Source: Carnegiea gigantea (Eukaryota; Streptophyta; Magnoliopsida; Caryophyllales; Cactaceae). Taken from it: a stretch of 64,000 bases of DNA. Position 1 is the stretch's first letter. The number at the start of each line of letters is the position of its first letter. The notes under the pieces are model-generated. The model was given only the letters and a program-made list of their open reading frames with translations, searched no databases and had not been told where the DNA came from. This document shows positions 34,672 to 46,352 of the stretch, piece after piece. Made by a program: the position numbers and the translations under genes. The stretch spans positions 23,501 to 87,500 of the forward strand of contig JAKOGI010000523.1 in NCBI GenBank assembly GCA_029747015.1, in the 5' to 3' direction.

Positions 34672-36991
34672 TGTAAAGCTTATCGTGGAGTTACAAATTT
34701 AACCACTACTTCGATTTATAAATAATTTTTATAGTATAGGAAAGTAGGGATCGATCCCACGAAGAAAGATTATGTCAAAAGGCTAGTTTAATTCTAAATG
34801 ATTTTACTACACTAATTTATTGTTTTTATTCTTTGTAATTCTAAAACAAATCAAATTTAATAAATAAAAATCTAGAAAAGTACTCAATATTAATCCTAAA
34901 TATTCTAGATTTATTTCTGAAAATAAAACAGTAGTTAGCTATCCTAAATAATCTAGAAAAATAAAAAGAGAATAATAACTCAATCTTCAACTAGAAATCA
35001 AAACAGAGAATAATAACCAGAAAATAAATATTAAAAATCACAAATAGTGACCTAAACTAATATTCTTCAAGTTTATAAGCTTATAACTCCAGAATTATAT
35101 CGAATTAATTTCAGAAAAATCAAAACAGAAAATCGCTGTAGATAACTAAAATAGAAAATTCAATCTGAAATTAGAAATAAAATAAACTGAACTAATATAA
35201 ATACGAAATTAATCAACAAAATTACCCTAATTTAAGGACATAATTTTTTGGACTCAATAACACCTAATAAACGAGAAATAAATATTAAAAACGAAATTTC
35301 TAGATTTGTTGAAATAAAAACCTGCACATATCAAATTCACAAAATAGTTCTGAAAAATTATCAAATAATTCCCCAAAATTACAAAATTAAATAGAGGCAG
35401 ATTAGGACACTATATAAACCCGAGGATTGATTAAAAATTGAAAAAAAGCAAAAGAAACTATTTTTAGCCTAATTTTTAACAAACCGATAATTAAACGATA
35501 AAACAGAATATAAATCAAACCCAAAGTTATAGCCACTCTAAAAATCAAAATCTAACTAATCTAAAATTACCAAGACACTCCTAAAAGACTATTATTTTGG
35601 GGGGGCGGGAATGAAATTTATATCAAAGCTAATAATTGAAAAATAAAAATTGGCAACCTAAACAAATTAACTAAAAGCAACAAATAATTATAAAAAGATA
35701 TCAAATTTATGAGAAAATGCTTAGCATAATCTATATCCACCATGCAAATTAATATTTATCATTAACACACAAGTTGATTTCATCTATGAGTTAAACTGTA
35801 GAAGACACCCACCAGCGGATCTTCCCCGTTTTTCCTTATATTGTAGTTTAATTAGGTCAAACCCTAGTATAAACCCTACTAATTTGATGATCCTTACACC
35901 AGCATAAGAATTTAATCAAATTAGAGCATTACATACTAGAAAAACATCATCTAACGCTTTGTAACCAATTTACCAGCAAGTCGATTTAACAAATATCTAA
36001 AACGATTACCTAATTAAAAGAGATGGGTTTGAGCCATCAATGATTAATTAGGGTGATACTAATGCTTAAAAGACGATAACTTTTACATATTAAAGCCTTT
36101 TAAACTATCATATAAATTCGTATTAAACTAATTAGCATGCATTCTAGTAATATAATATGAATATCATGAATGATAAATACTAATCGCTATAGAACATGAA
36201 TATAAATTCACTAGACAATAAAGCATGAAACTTTATTTCAAAATAATTAATTTAGCATGGTTTCAAATAGATTATACTGAGCACCAAAAAAACTAGTCAC
36301 TCATATTAAAATAATGTCATAATAATTTAGCAAAGGTTTCATATTTAATAACATAAAGGGTTTAACCTAACTAAACAAAATAAAAATAGCAACCAAAACA
36401 AAGAAGACTTAGGCGTGGGATGCTGATTGCATTTGGAGAAGATGTGCTTTGGCCTTCATGTGTTGGGCGTGAGGAGAGGGGATTGATGGAGTGGAGAGAT
36501 TGGGGGTGTAGTGTGAAGATGATGGTGGGTAGGATGATGATGGTGTGTTTGATGATGGGGTATGTGTGAGGAGAGTTTATGGTGAAAGTTGAGGGGTTGG
36601 TGATTGAGCAGGGGAATGGCTGCGTAAGTTGATGTGTGATTGCCGTGGAGATTGATTCCTTTTATTATGGTGAGGGTGATGGTGATTAGGGTTAGTAAAT
36701 AGGTTTTCTTCTTCCTTTCTTCCTTCTCCCTCAAGACTTCTAACTCTTCTCCAACTCTTGAAACCCTATTCCAATTAAATAATTATGAAAATAATATTTT
36801 TTATAAATTATTATTTTTGGACCGTCTTTATAGCCAAGCGTGTAAAACCCGAACTTCGACGTCTTCTCTTCCCTTTTTATTTTATTAATGCCTAATCTGA
36901 AAAATATATAAAATAAAGTAAATTAGACGCAATAATATATATAATATAATCAAAATAATTATTAAAATCATGCATGATTTTTGACTTAACA
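34672..36991 (-). repeat. 5' LTR of element B
   Basis: This 2320-bp LTR is the partner of 24445-26752, followed on the plus strand by TSD ACCTC at 36992-36996. The minus-strand TATA box (TATAAAG) is at 36832-36826. Confidence 0.92.
36456..36734 (-). CDS. Histidine-rich small ORF in the B 5' LTR (copy in 3' LTR at 26217-26495)
   Basis: The 92-residue ORF starts MREKEERKKKTYLLTLITIT and has a histidine/proline/threonine-rich second half (HHHHPTHHHLHTT). It reads in the element's sense direction, with its ATG about 95 nt behind the LTR TATA box. It would therefore be the first ORF of the transcript. Both LTR copies are open at full length. I recognise no family. It may be a translated leader peptide or a chance ORF in a biased sequence. 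Confidence 0.35.
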   Translation of the reverse strand: MREKEERKKKTYLLTLITITLTIIKGINLHGNHTSTYAAIPLLNHQPLNFHHKLSSHIPHHQTHHHHPTHHHLHTTPPISPLHQSPLLTPNT

Positions 36992-36996
36992 ACCTC

Positions 36997-37927
36997 TCTC
37001 TGTTCCCCAGCTCTCTTTCTGTTCTCCTTCCCTTATTCCCCCTTAGTGGGCCGGTCTAGGCTGAGGTCCAGTCGGCATGCCTCCCTCCTTTCTCGGCACT
37101 CCAGCTCCTCCACTTTCTATCAGTGGGCCTATTATGGCTGTTCTCTGTGGCCCAAATTTCCTTCCAGTCTGCTTGCTCTCTCTCTCCATGCCCCAATTCC
37201 CCCTTTCTGTCCTTCCGGTCTGCTTCCTGGGCTTGCTTCTTTTCTCTGCGCCTACGGCCCAATGGCCATACATGCCTATGCCCCTTCCCCTTTTCTTCTT
37301 CCTATTTCGTTCCCCAATTTACAAACTCGTGCCCTACATCTGCTGCTTCACCTTCCTCTTCTTCATTCATCAGCCATAACTGACCCTCTCGTTCTCTTAA
37401 TTTCTCATCCTTTCTATCTCCTTTTTCATTTACTCACATCAATTCTTATAACCGTTACCTTCATCAGTTTCACCATCATCAACGCAGTAGTTTTGGAAGT
37501 AATCAAAGTGTTTAATTTGTGATTAATTGGAGTAATGGAGGGGCTTGGCACGTTTTGCGGGCTATAATTGGCTCAAGGTTGAAGAACAGGATGGCATATA
37601 GTGGAGTTTTTTAAAGTTTCAATATTCAATTTTGTTTTCGATTTTGTTTTCAGATCTTGTTTAATCTCATGTAGTTTAAGTTGGCATTGTTAAATTCGAT
37701 TGGGACTTTTGACACTTTGTTGGGAAATTTGAATCTTGCCTCATTGGTTTAGTACTGATCATGCTCTGCCCTTGTTTTGATTGCGCTGCGGTTTTCCGCT
37801 CTAGATTTGGCTCTAGCTTGTTAATCAACTTTGGTTCCTCTTTTTGGCCCACTACTTTTAATTTGCATGTGATCATTTTCCTACACTAATTCGCTGCCCA
37901 GAACCATGATTCCCATTAATTACAACA
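36997..37927 (+). repeat. Element D, second part of its 5' LTR
   Basis: The LTR resumes after B and ends TAATTACAACA immediately before a PBS. With 24144-24444 it gives about 1.23 kb, close to the LTR length of element C. The first half is CT-rich and GC-rich; open frames at 36974-37522 are by-products of this composition. Confidence 0.65.
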
Positions 37928-37933
37928 ATTTTT

Positions 37934-37951
37934 TGGCATCATTACCGGAGG
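37934..37951 (+). other. Primer-binding site of element D
   Basis: TGGCATCATTACCGGAGG follows the D LTR end after 6 nt. It equals the Athila-type site with C-to-T and G-to-A changes. Confidence 0.7.
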
Positions 37952-38833
37952 TAGCGATTATGAAATTAGGTTGCGTCAAGTTCTAGTTATTTGAGTCGTT
38001 GAGTCATTTTTGTTTTCGTCCTAATTTTTGATTCAGTTTTAGTTTGGTTTAGATTTCATTGTTTTTGTTACTTCATTTAGTATTTTGATTTTTTTTTGGT
38101 TTTGGATCAAATATGATTTTTAGTGTTTATTTTACTAATCAATCTGGCTTATGTTCAGCAAAGCAGAGAGCAGGATCAGAACACCTCATAAGTGTAGATT
38201 TTCACCAATTTCGGAATCTATGTCAATTATTTGGAGCATTTCCAGTCTAAATTTTCCTGTCCTGATATTTTTTGTGGACTCCTCATGATTTTTAGAGTCT
38301 TTGTGAATTTTTGTGGAATTTTTTTGAACTGTCTAGAATTTTCTGTGATTGTTGAAATTAATTTTCTGTTAGGATTTTTTTGCACAATTTGGGGACAAAA
38401 AAATTGGAAAAAAAAAATACATTTATGTTCCTTGTGATTGTGTGAAATTTTTTGTATATAGAGTTCTGATCTTATGAGTTTGATTTTCCATTTTATTTTA
38501 CTTTTTGCTTTTATTTTGTTTTAGGTCTTTTATTTAAGAAAATGGTGTCCGTGCTTTGTGTTCGTGCTTATTTTGTATTTTTTCTTTTAGGTCATTTCTT
38601 GTTGTTCAAGTCTTTTTGGCCTTCCTTTTCTTTTGGTAATATATTTTTATTTTTGTTAGTTTATTTTGTGTAGTTAACTTAATTATTTAAGTCTCTTGTT
38701 TTTGTTTTAGTCATTAGTTTGTAATTAGTGTTCTAGAAACATTTTTTTCCTTTAAAAAAACCTTTAAAAAAGAAAAAAAATTAAAAATCTAAAAAATTGA
38801 AAAATTCTTAAAATTGAAAAAAGAGATTTAAGA

Positions 38834-40233
38834 ATGTCAATTCTCAATTTCCCACAATTCGAGCATGAACATTTCTAGATTTATCTATCGAGACTTAATG
38901 ATTATCGTGCCCAATTGAATCAAAATTTTGAAAAGTGAAAATTTGTGCGGTCATCCATGTGGGTTTGAACTCTTGGTGAGGTGTGGAATTTCTTTGAAAA
39001 ATTAGTTTGGGATACTTATGAGTTTGAACAAGATAAAAAGAATCTTGGATACCTAAATCATAGTAAGTCTACTTTCCATGCTACTCCTTGCCACCAGGAT
39101 CATTTTGTGAACTTATATGACCCGTCTTACTTTTATGTGCCTCCTGTTTTTGGTGATTACTATGAGTCTTCTGATCATAATGCTCGTACTTGTACATATC
39201 GTGATTATGTTGATATTACATGTGCAAGTGTTGAAAAGAAGATAAATGAATTGACTGATAAAATGGTGGAGACAATGAAAGATAAAATTGTTGAATATTC
39301 TCAATGTGTTAATCGTAGTAGGGAGGATACTAATTTGCATGAGCCTAACTCTAGTTTAGGATCTCCTAAATCTGAAGTTAATCTTTATGATGACTTTGAA
39401 CCCTTTTATCTTGCTAGGCCTAACTTGAATGATGTTATGCCTTTGCCTAGCTCGGAATAAGAGAGTGACCCCCCTTTGCCTCTATCCCTTGACCTTGTAC
39501 CTGAATTTAGCTCACCTACGGATGCCACTGAGGATGTCTTACTTTCTTCCTACCCATCCAACATTTTGAATGACTTTTGTGAGTTTCAGGAGGGTGAATA
39601 CCTTGAGAATCTTAGTGAGTCAGATATGAACATCACATCTTAAGTTAAGCATCATGATAAGTCTAAAGCTATTTGTTTCCAGGAGTCTTGTGACGAGAAA
39701 ATTGAGCCCACTAATTTTGAATTAGATGACGCTATTCTTTCTGTGGAATGTGAATCTTTTTCATGTGGGTTTGATATCAACGAAAGTCTTGATGAGGGTT
39801 TTTATGTTGAATATGAATCTTTCTCTTTTGACCCCATTGTTATTGCTCTCCTCTTTGAACCTCGCAAGTCTAAATTTGTAGAGCCCAAGACTTTTGTGCC
39901 TATGACTTTTTCTCTGGACCAGACTCTTACATATATTAAAATTAAAGGACTTATGCATTGTGCACCCTCTATTTTGCCTAGACTATTCGTTCATTATGAT
40001 ATAGTTTCTAGGCCAATGACCCACCCACTAGCTATGTTTGGGCCTAGAAATTTGATAAGTTGAAGCGAGCCCTTACTTGTGCTGCATTAACATGGTGGAT
40101 GTACTCTTTTTGGCATCAACGCTTTACATTCTTTTGTACTCTTATAGGGAGTTGTTCTTGCCTATTTGATAAGCTACTATGTGCTCTAATGGTTTTTGAT
40201 TTGATTAGCAAAGTTTTGCTTAATATGGAGTGA
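38834..40233 (+). pseudogene. Element D ORF of unknown function, broken
   Basis: A single frame from the ATG at 38834 (MSILNFPQFEHEHF) runs with a few stops to 40063; a frameshift near 40030 carries it on to 40233. Visible parts are FEKLVWDTYEFEQ, ESSDHNARTCTYRDYVD, a lysine-rich helix (KKINELTDKMVETMKDKIVE), an acidic middle and a C-terminus. The C-terminus has TWWMYSFWHQRFTFFCTLIG, probably a membrane segment, followed by FDKLLCALMVFDLISK. The same order of motifs occurs in element C. It is not gag or pol. I know such ORFs only as uncharacterised proteins of non-autonomous plant LTR elements. Confidence 0.6.
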
Positions 40234-41997
40234 CTGATGCTCAATGGGCCTCATTCTAAGTATATTCAAGGAGGTTATAGCTTAGGTGTACTTTCTCACC
40301 AGACCTAGTATACGTGTTCCTCTTTATTTTCTCTTTTTATTTTTTCATCTTTTGTATATATTTATTGCTTTGTTTTATTTTTGTTATTTTATTTTTGAGT
40401 TTGGAGTCTTGTCATTTTTCTTTCTTTTTGAGTCATTTTCTTCTGGGTATACATTCTTATTTTGGGTTTTTATATTTCTTTTCACTCCCAATGAGGATAT
40501 TGTGAGATTTAGGTGTAGGGGTAGGGGAACATTGAAAATTTAAGAAAAAAATTGAAAAATTTAAAAATCCAAAAAGATTTTTGTTTTGTTTTTGGGGAAT
40601 GTATGTACAATTTCTAATTGGCTATGTTCTCTTGTACCATAGTGTTAGATTGTACATAGATGTGATGTGCATTGATAGAACTTAGTGCTAAAGTATGATG
40701 TTTGGATACAATCATAACCCCGATATTAATTCTAAGCAAGCTTGACTTTGGTAGATAAATTTGTGAGATCTTGAGCCTCATTGACTAATTCATCATCTTT
40801 AGTCTCATGTCTTTCTTTCATGTGTGTCTCTTTTATGGTTTTATCTCTAGAACTTGCTTTGATTCTTTTTGAAATCACATTTAGCATGTGCATTATGATA
40901 ATATGATAGAGACATTCATTTGTTTTTGTGAGCAACATCGCCAGATTGCCATCCTTGTGTTGAATGTTTCACCCCTTGCTATCCTTTTGAGTCTTGATCG
41001 TTTTTGTTGTGAATCCTTCATTTCAGCCATGGCCTAATCACATTTCACTACCCCTAAGCCAGAGCTAGTGCGGTGACACTTCATCATTTAGGGCATAACT
41101 TTGGGCGTTTTGTGAATTTGGTGGTTGATTTTGGTATATGTGGGATGTATCATTATAACCATTTGGGAATTGAGTTTTCTTGTTTTTTGTACATGCCATT
41201 CATTCACTTTCTTTATGAAAAAAAAGAAGAAAAGAAGAAAAAAAACAATAACAGTGAAAAACAAATGGAAAAGTTTCCAAGGAAAACAATGAAAAAAAAA
41301 AAAGTTGGAGAAAATCTCAAAAATTCAAAAAAAAAGAGAGAGAGTTATGAATAAGAGTGTTTGGCATGATGAATCATTATGTATATTCAATTTCAATGGT
41401 CAATTTCATTATGGGGTTTGTTCTTATTTTGTTCAGGAAGAGTGCTCATTATAATTGGTGTAAGTGATGGTTGCTCATTAGCTTTGGCTTTTAGCTCCAT
41501 CCCAAATCGATTGTCCCTCTCTTACCCTTTACCCTGAGCTCCTTTACAACCCTAAAAAGTCCTCTTGATTATTATTTTACATTTTGCATTTTAGTGGTGG
41601 AGAATTGAGAATCTTAGCAAGCCTATGGTAGTTTGTTTGATTGGAAGAGAATTAAGTAAATCTTGTTATATTTTAAACACATAGGTGGGGGTGTTTCATA
41701 TTTTCCTAAAGTGAGGTTCTACTAGTCACGCTTGTGCATAATTCTTAGGTGGGGTAAAAGATTATGTATAGATGTCATCCGTGGGGATTAAGGATTTCTT
41801 GATATGTACATTGTGTTCATATGTGATCTAATTCTTTGGTTACTTGAGTGATGTAGTACATTGGAATGTGTACATCTATTTTTCCCGATGGTATATAATT
41901 TTTTGTGAAACAAAAAAGATTTTCGATTTATTTTAAGATTTTATGGGTATATCTTCTGCAAACTCTCACGAGGCCTTTCTCGTCCACTAGGGGTAAC
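40234..41997 (+). other. 3' non-coding region of element D (to the C insertion)
   Basis: T-rich and A-rich low-complexity sequence with no supported gene. Sections such as ATTTGTGAGATCTTGAGCC resemble the corresponding region of element C after 44485. It is continued at 47608. Confidence 0.6.
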
Positions 41998-43279
41998 TAA
42001 TAAGTACTTAAAGTGTATATTACTTTAAGTTTATTTTGCCTCATTTTTAGGAGAATATTGCGCTTGATGTTATTATTTACACTCCTATTCTTAATTTATG
42101 CTTGGGTATTGCTATTTGATATATTTTGTATGATTTTAAGCCTTTCTACCCAGCATTTAACCCATAAATGAGAGTATGTTGACTAACCACGGACACCCTT
42201 TAGTTGCTGTACTCGTGGAATACAGGAAGAACAGAAGAATTGTGTTCCAGCAAAGGCCATGGTCTGCCCGTGGTGCACCCCATGGTCCGTGGTAGGCCTG
42301 TAACTCCTAGCCTCTTCGTTTTCCCTCATCATGTGACTGAGGTCAATCGAGTTTTCCTATAAATAGGGCTTCTCACAGCTGCTAAAAGACATTCCACACC
42401 ACACGTCATCCTTGATTCTCTCATTTTCATTTTCCTCTCTTAGATTAGTTTAGTGTAGATGAGAGAGACAGATAGTGAGTTGAAGTGAAGATTTGCAAGG
42501 ATTCCATCCCGGGCTTGCGACGATGGTTCAAGCGCGCATCTTGGCTGAGCATCTCTTTTCTTCTCTCTTTCCTTCTCTTTTCACTTTTGATTTATCATTT
42601 TAGAGTAGTTAGTTGTTTAATCTTTGATTATGTGTTAGTTGTTTTATTTTGTCTAGGGATTTAGTAGTTTATGGAATTGATATTGGATTATGTTTTGATT
42701 TCTAAAGAATTGTGCATATTTTCATGATTGGTTTTGATTTCGTTCTATCAAATATTATTCATGCTGTGAGTAGATTCGTGGCCAAAATTTGCTTGCACAC
42801 TAGAAACAATCGAGTGAACATTTGAAAGACGACATTTGGTTGTTGGACTGCTTGATAAGGCCTAATGTAACTTCGACTTGACAGAGAGATTTATATATTA
42901 GGAGGGCTTGTAAGTAATCGGATATATTGAACTAGGATTAAGTTAAATTAGTTTGAGAGAACAACGCTTGCTTAGTTTAGCCAAATTTGACTTATTTCGA
43001 AAGAATAGATCAAGTTTCTAGACAAGATTAGAATTCTTCGGAATTAACCAATTAGAGAATATCACATGTTTATTACTTTTGATCCCATAACTGCGAAGAT
43101 TCCTAGACAATTTTCCTTAATTGATTTATAATTAGTGTATTAGAAATTGCTAATTCGAAACCATTTGAATTTGGATTCGCTTAGCATATCTCCAGGGATA
43201 TAGCCCAATAGATCAACCTAGTCTCTGTGGGATCAACCTTGAGCAGCTACAACGCCACCGTGTGCTTGCGGGCCTATCA
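41998..43279 (+). repeat. 5' LTR of element C
   Basis: This 1282-bp LTR begins TAATAAGTACTT where the 3' copy has TGATAAGTGCTC, and ends GGGCCTATCA. A TATA box, CTATAAATAGGG, lies at about 42358-42369. Confidence 0.9.
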
Positions 43280-43406
43280 AGTTTTTAGTGCCATTGTCGG
43301 GGATTAGCGTCAAATATAGGGTTTTTCTCAATAGGTTTGACTAAGTATTTTGTTTTTCTTTGGAAAAAAACAGAAAAAAATTTTAAAAAAATTTGAAAAA
43401 AAAACA

Positions 43407-44485
43407 ATGGCCATTTTCCATTTTCTCCAATTCAAGCATGAATTATTTTGGAAGTATTTTAAGCGCTTAAATATTTTTCTTGCTAGATGTGGTTATTGTT
43501 TGGGTAGATGGGAAATATTAGACATCGTTGATGAGGGTGTGAGTAGTGAAACTCAAACTCTTTTAGAGTATTAAGATTTTTATGGTAAAAATATTGATGA
43601 GGCATGTTATTTGCTGGAGTGGATTGCTTGGGATTCATTTGAATTTGAAAAGGCTAATATTATTTGTAGATATTCGATTTCTGATCCTTGTACATTTTAT
43701 GCTAGATCTTATTATGCTTCTTTTTGGTGTGCTTTCTATACTTCTTCTAACCATGATATAAATTCGTGTCCTTATTATGCATGCTATGATCAATCTGACT
43801 TTGCATCACCTATAGACAATATTGATGTTGTCTTGACCTTACATGATTCATCCTTTCCTTTAGTTCAGTGCACAGGGTTCGAGCTGGGTGAGCCTTCTAG
43901 GTTTGATGCTAGGTTTGATATTTCTGATGCATGTTTTAAGTCGAAAGGTATTTTAGAAAAGGTGTATGATCTAGTTAGCACTCCTTTCGGGGGTGTCATT
44001 ATGAGTGTGTGCATAAGGAGTCTTCTGGCCTTTGTTTTAATTATGCCTTCCCTAATCTGCTTGAACATTCTCATGTTTCCCATATGTGTTCACAACCCTC
44101 TCCTTGCCCTACATGTTACATTGTTGAACCCATTGATAATCCTAAGATTTGTGATACTAACGTTGATTTAGGCTATGAGGATAACATGTTTAGTATGCTT
44201 GGTGGGAATGTCGATGATTATATGTCCCTAGGTGACTTTAGAGGGTATGATCCGTGCACTGATCCTTATTGTATATGCCTAGAGGACTTGCCTAAGAAAG
44301 TCATGTGGACTACATTCTTTAATCCTTCATATGATTTTTCTATAGGTTTTGATATGGTTAAAAGGATACTCATTGTCTTTGGTGTGATTTTAGTTATTAC
44401 CTCTTACCTTCTATTTTCTGAACTATGGTCTCAGGAGTTTGATAAGCTCCTATGTGCCTTGGCGATGTCTGATTTAATGCGCTAA
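43407..44485 (+). pseudogene. Element C ORF of unknown function, broken
   Basis: The ATG at 43407 opens MAIFHFLQFKHELFWKYFKR. One TAA (43572-43574, CAA-like) interrupts the frame, which continues at 43611 with WIAWDSFEFEKA, then SSNHDINSCPYYACYDQSDF. A frameshift near 44000 moves it to the frame ending at 44485. The last part has VKRILIVFGVILVITSYLLF, a strong membrane-segment candidate, followed by SQEFDKLLCALAMSDLMR and a stop. The length would be about 360 residues. It is homologous along its length to the D ORF. No catalytic motif is seen, and the role is unknown. Confidence 0.62.
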
Positions 44486-46352
44486 GTTTTAAAATCGAAA
44501 TAGAGTGGCTGATGCTCCATGTGTCGCGGTTATTATGAGGCCGCACAGCTTGGGTGGACTTGGCACCTAATTTGGTGAGATTGTTCTCTTTTGTTTTCCC
44601 TTTCCCTTCTCTTATGTTTCCTTCCCTTTTTCTATTGTATGCTGACATTGAGGGTAATGTGTGATTCAAGCATGGGGGAAGGGTAGTTTCTATGCTTTGT
44701 ATTTCAGTTATCAGTTTTCATACACATTAGAAGCAAATTGTTTTAGGTTTCTTTTTTTGTTTACATGTTGCATTTAGTTGCATTTAGGCTTGCATATAGA
44801 GATGGTGTGGTTGGTTTGAGATAATCTCTGATGATGTTTTTGTTTAAGCAAAATAGCTTTCATGAGCTTGAGTAGCTTTTGTTGTGTAATTCCTTTTGGT
44901 GTGAAAATTTTTGAAGGTTTTGTGAACGTTTCTTGTTTTGACCCTTGCCTTGGTTAAGAACTTTTTTATTCCATGGAATCCTTAGCACTAATGTTTGTAC
45001 ATGAGAGTCATTTTATGAGTTAATTGAGACTTTGATAGATATCCCATGAGATTTTGAGCCTTGTTTAGACTAATCATTATATTTAGTCTCATGTTTCTTT
45101 CATGTGTGTGACTCTCCCTTGTTATATCTCCAGAACTTGCATTCACTCTTGTTCAAAGCCACATTAGCATGTGCATACTTGATGATATGATAGAGGCGTT
45201 TTTTTCTTTGATTTGTTTATCACCACGGCCAAATAGCCACCCTGGTTGTGTATTATATCCCTTGTTAGCCCCTTTGAGCATGTATTCGTTTTTCTTGATT
45301 TGGACCTCCTATTATGACCCATGGCCAAATACTTGTCTTCCTTTAAGCCAAGGCTAGAGGAGTGTTCTATTCTTTTGCTTCAAGTTTGATAGGGTGGTAG
45401 TAAGATAAAATGATATCTTGTGGTGAATTTTGGTTGTTTGGTGCAGGGTTGTGAGACATTGATTAATCCCTTGTTTTATTTGTACAAAATTTAGAGAAGA
45501 GTTGAAATTTAAGTTTGTTATGGATTCCCCCTTGGCTATCCCTTCTGAATGAAAAATAAAAAGAATAATAAGTGCTTACGAAAGAAAGAAAAGCACACAG
45601 AAAAAAAAAATTCAAAGAAAAGAAAAGAAGACAAAAGAAGGGAAAAAAAAAAAACGAAAGAAAGTGTTAGCTTTGTTAGGAATGTAAGTTATTTGAGATT
45701 TCCGACTCTTTCTCTCTTCATTTTGGGATTTCTTTTGTTGACAAATTGATAAGGTTTAAGAAGGATGTTGTTTGATGCATTAGAATTGTTTAGCTCTTAA
45801 TATTTGGCTTTTAGCTCCTCATTTCAAAAAAACATTTGTTCCCCTCTTATCTTTATCCTTAGCCCCGTTACAACCCTACTAAAGTCCTCTTGATCGCCTT
45901 GTGCACATTGCATTTTAGTGGTGGAGAATTTGACAGTTTTGCCAAGCATATGGTAGATTGTATATTTGGAATGAGTCTTGAGTGAACCTATACTATATTT
46001 TAAACACATGAGTGGGAGTGATTCACATTTTTCAAAAGTGAGATTCTACCAGTCTAATTGGCTGTAATAAATTCCATGTGCTTGCATGACATACTTTGTG
46101 GTTCTTTGGGGGTGATCAAGTTTGATGTCGAGCTTGTGGCCATGTACTTCTTCAAAAACCTTCCCTTCCTCCTGATTTTGAAATGTTTAGTGCTATTTGG
46201 GGTTGCCATTGATTGCATTCTTATTTATGATATGCTATGGCTTGCCTACTGTAAGGAGGTCATTACTGTTTTGAGTCTTAGATAAGTCTTCCCTTGTCGG
46301 TTTCCTATAGTTTTTGCTTGAAGACAAGCAACGGTTTAAGCATAGGGGAGTT
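44486..46352 (+). other. 3' non-coding region of element C
   Basis: There is no supported gene; A-rich runs near 45545-45660 give a spurious lysine-rich frame. The end carries the purine-rich tract before the 3' LTR. Confidence 0.6.

Larger units (their letters stand above)
24445..36991 (-). mobile_element. Element B: non-autonomous Athila-like gag-protease element, minus strand
   Basis: Two LTRs of about 2.3 kb (24445-26752 and 34672-36991) are flanked by ACCTC (24440-24444 and 36992-36996). PBS, gag, protease and polypurine tract all read on the minus strand. Protease is followed within about 20 nt by the GGGAGGCAACCCAACG block that in Athila relatives follows integrase, so RT, RNase H and integrase are absent. 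The element contains solo LTR E. The LTRs differ at roughly 6% over the first 120 bases I compared by eye, which makes it the youngest of the large insertions with two LTRs. Confidence 0.9.

Noticed and set aside
36974..37522. 182-codon ORF and overlapping ORFs on both strands
   Set aside because: They lie in the CT-rich LTR of element D. Long frames on both strands and in several phases are a composition effect.
40286..40543. Phenylalanine-rich 85-codon ORF
   Set aside because: It is a T-rich low-complexity part of element D's 3' region. The apparent membrane segments come from TTT and CTT runs.
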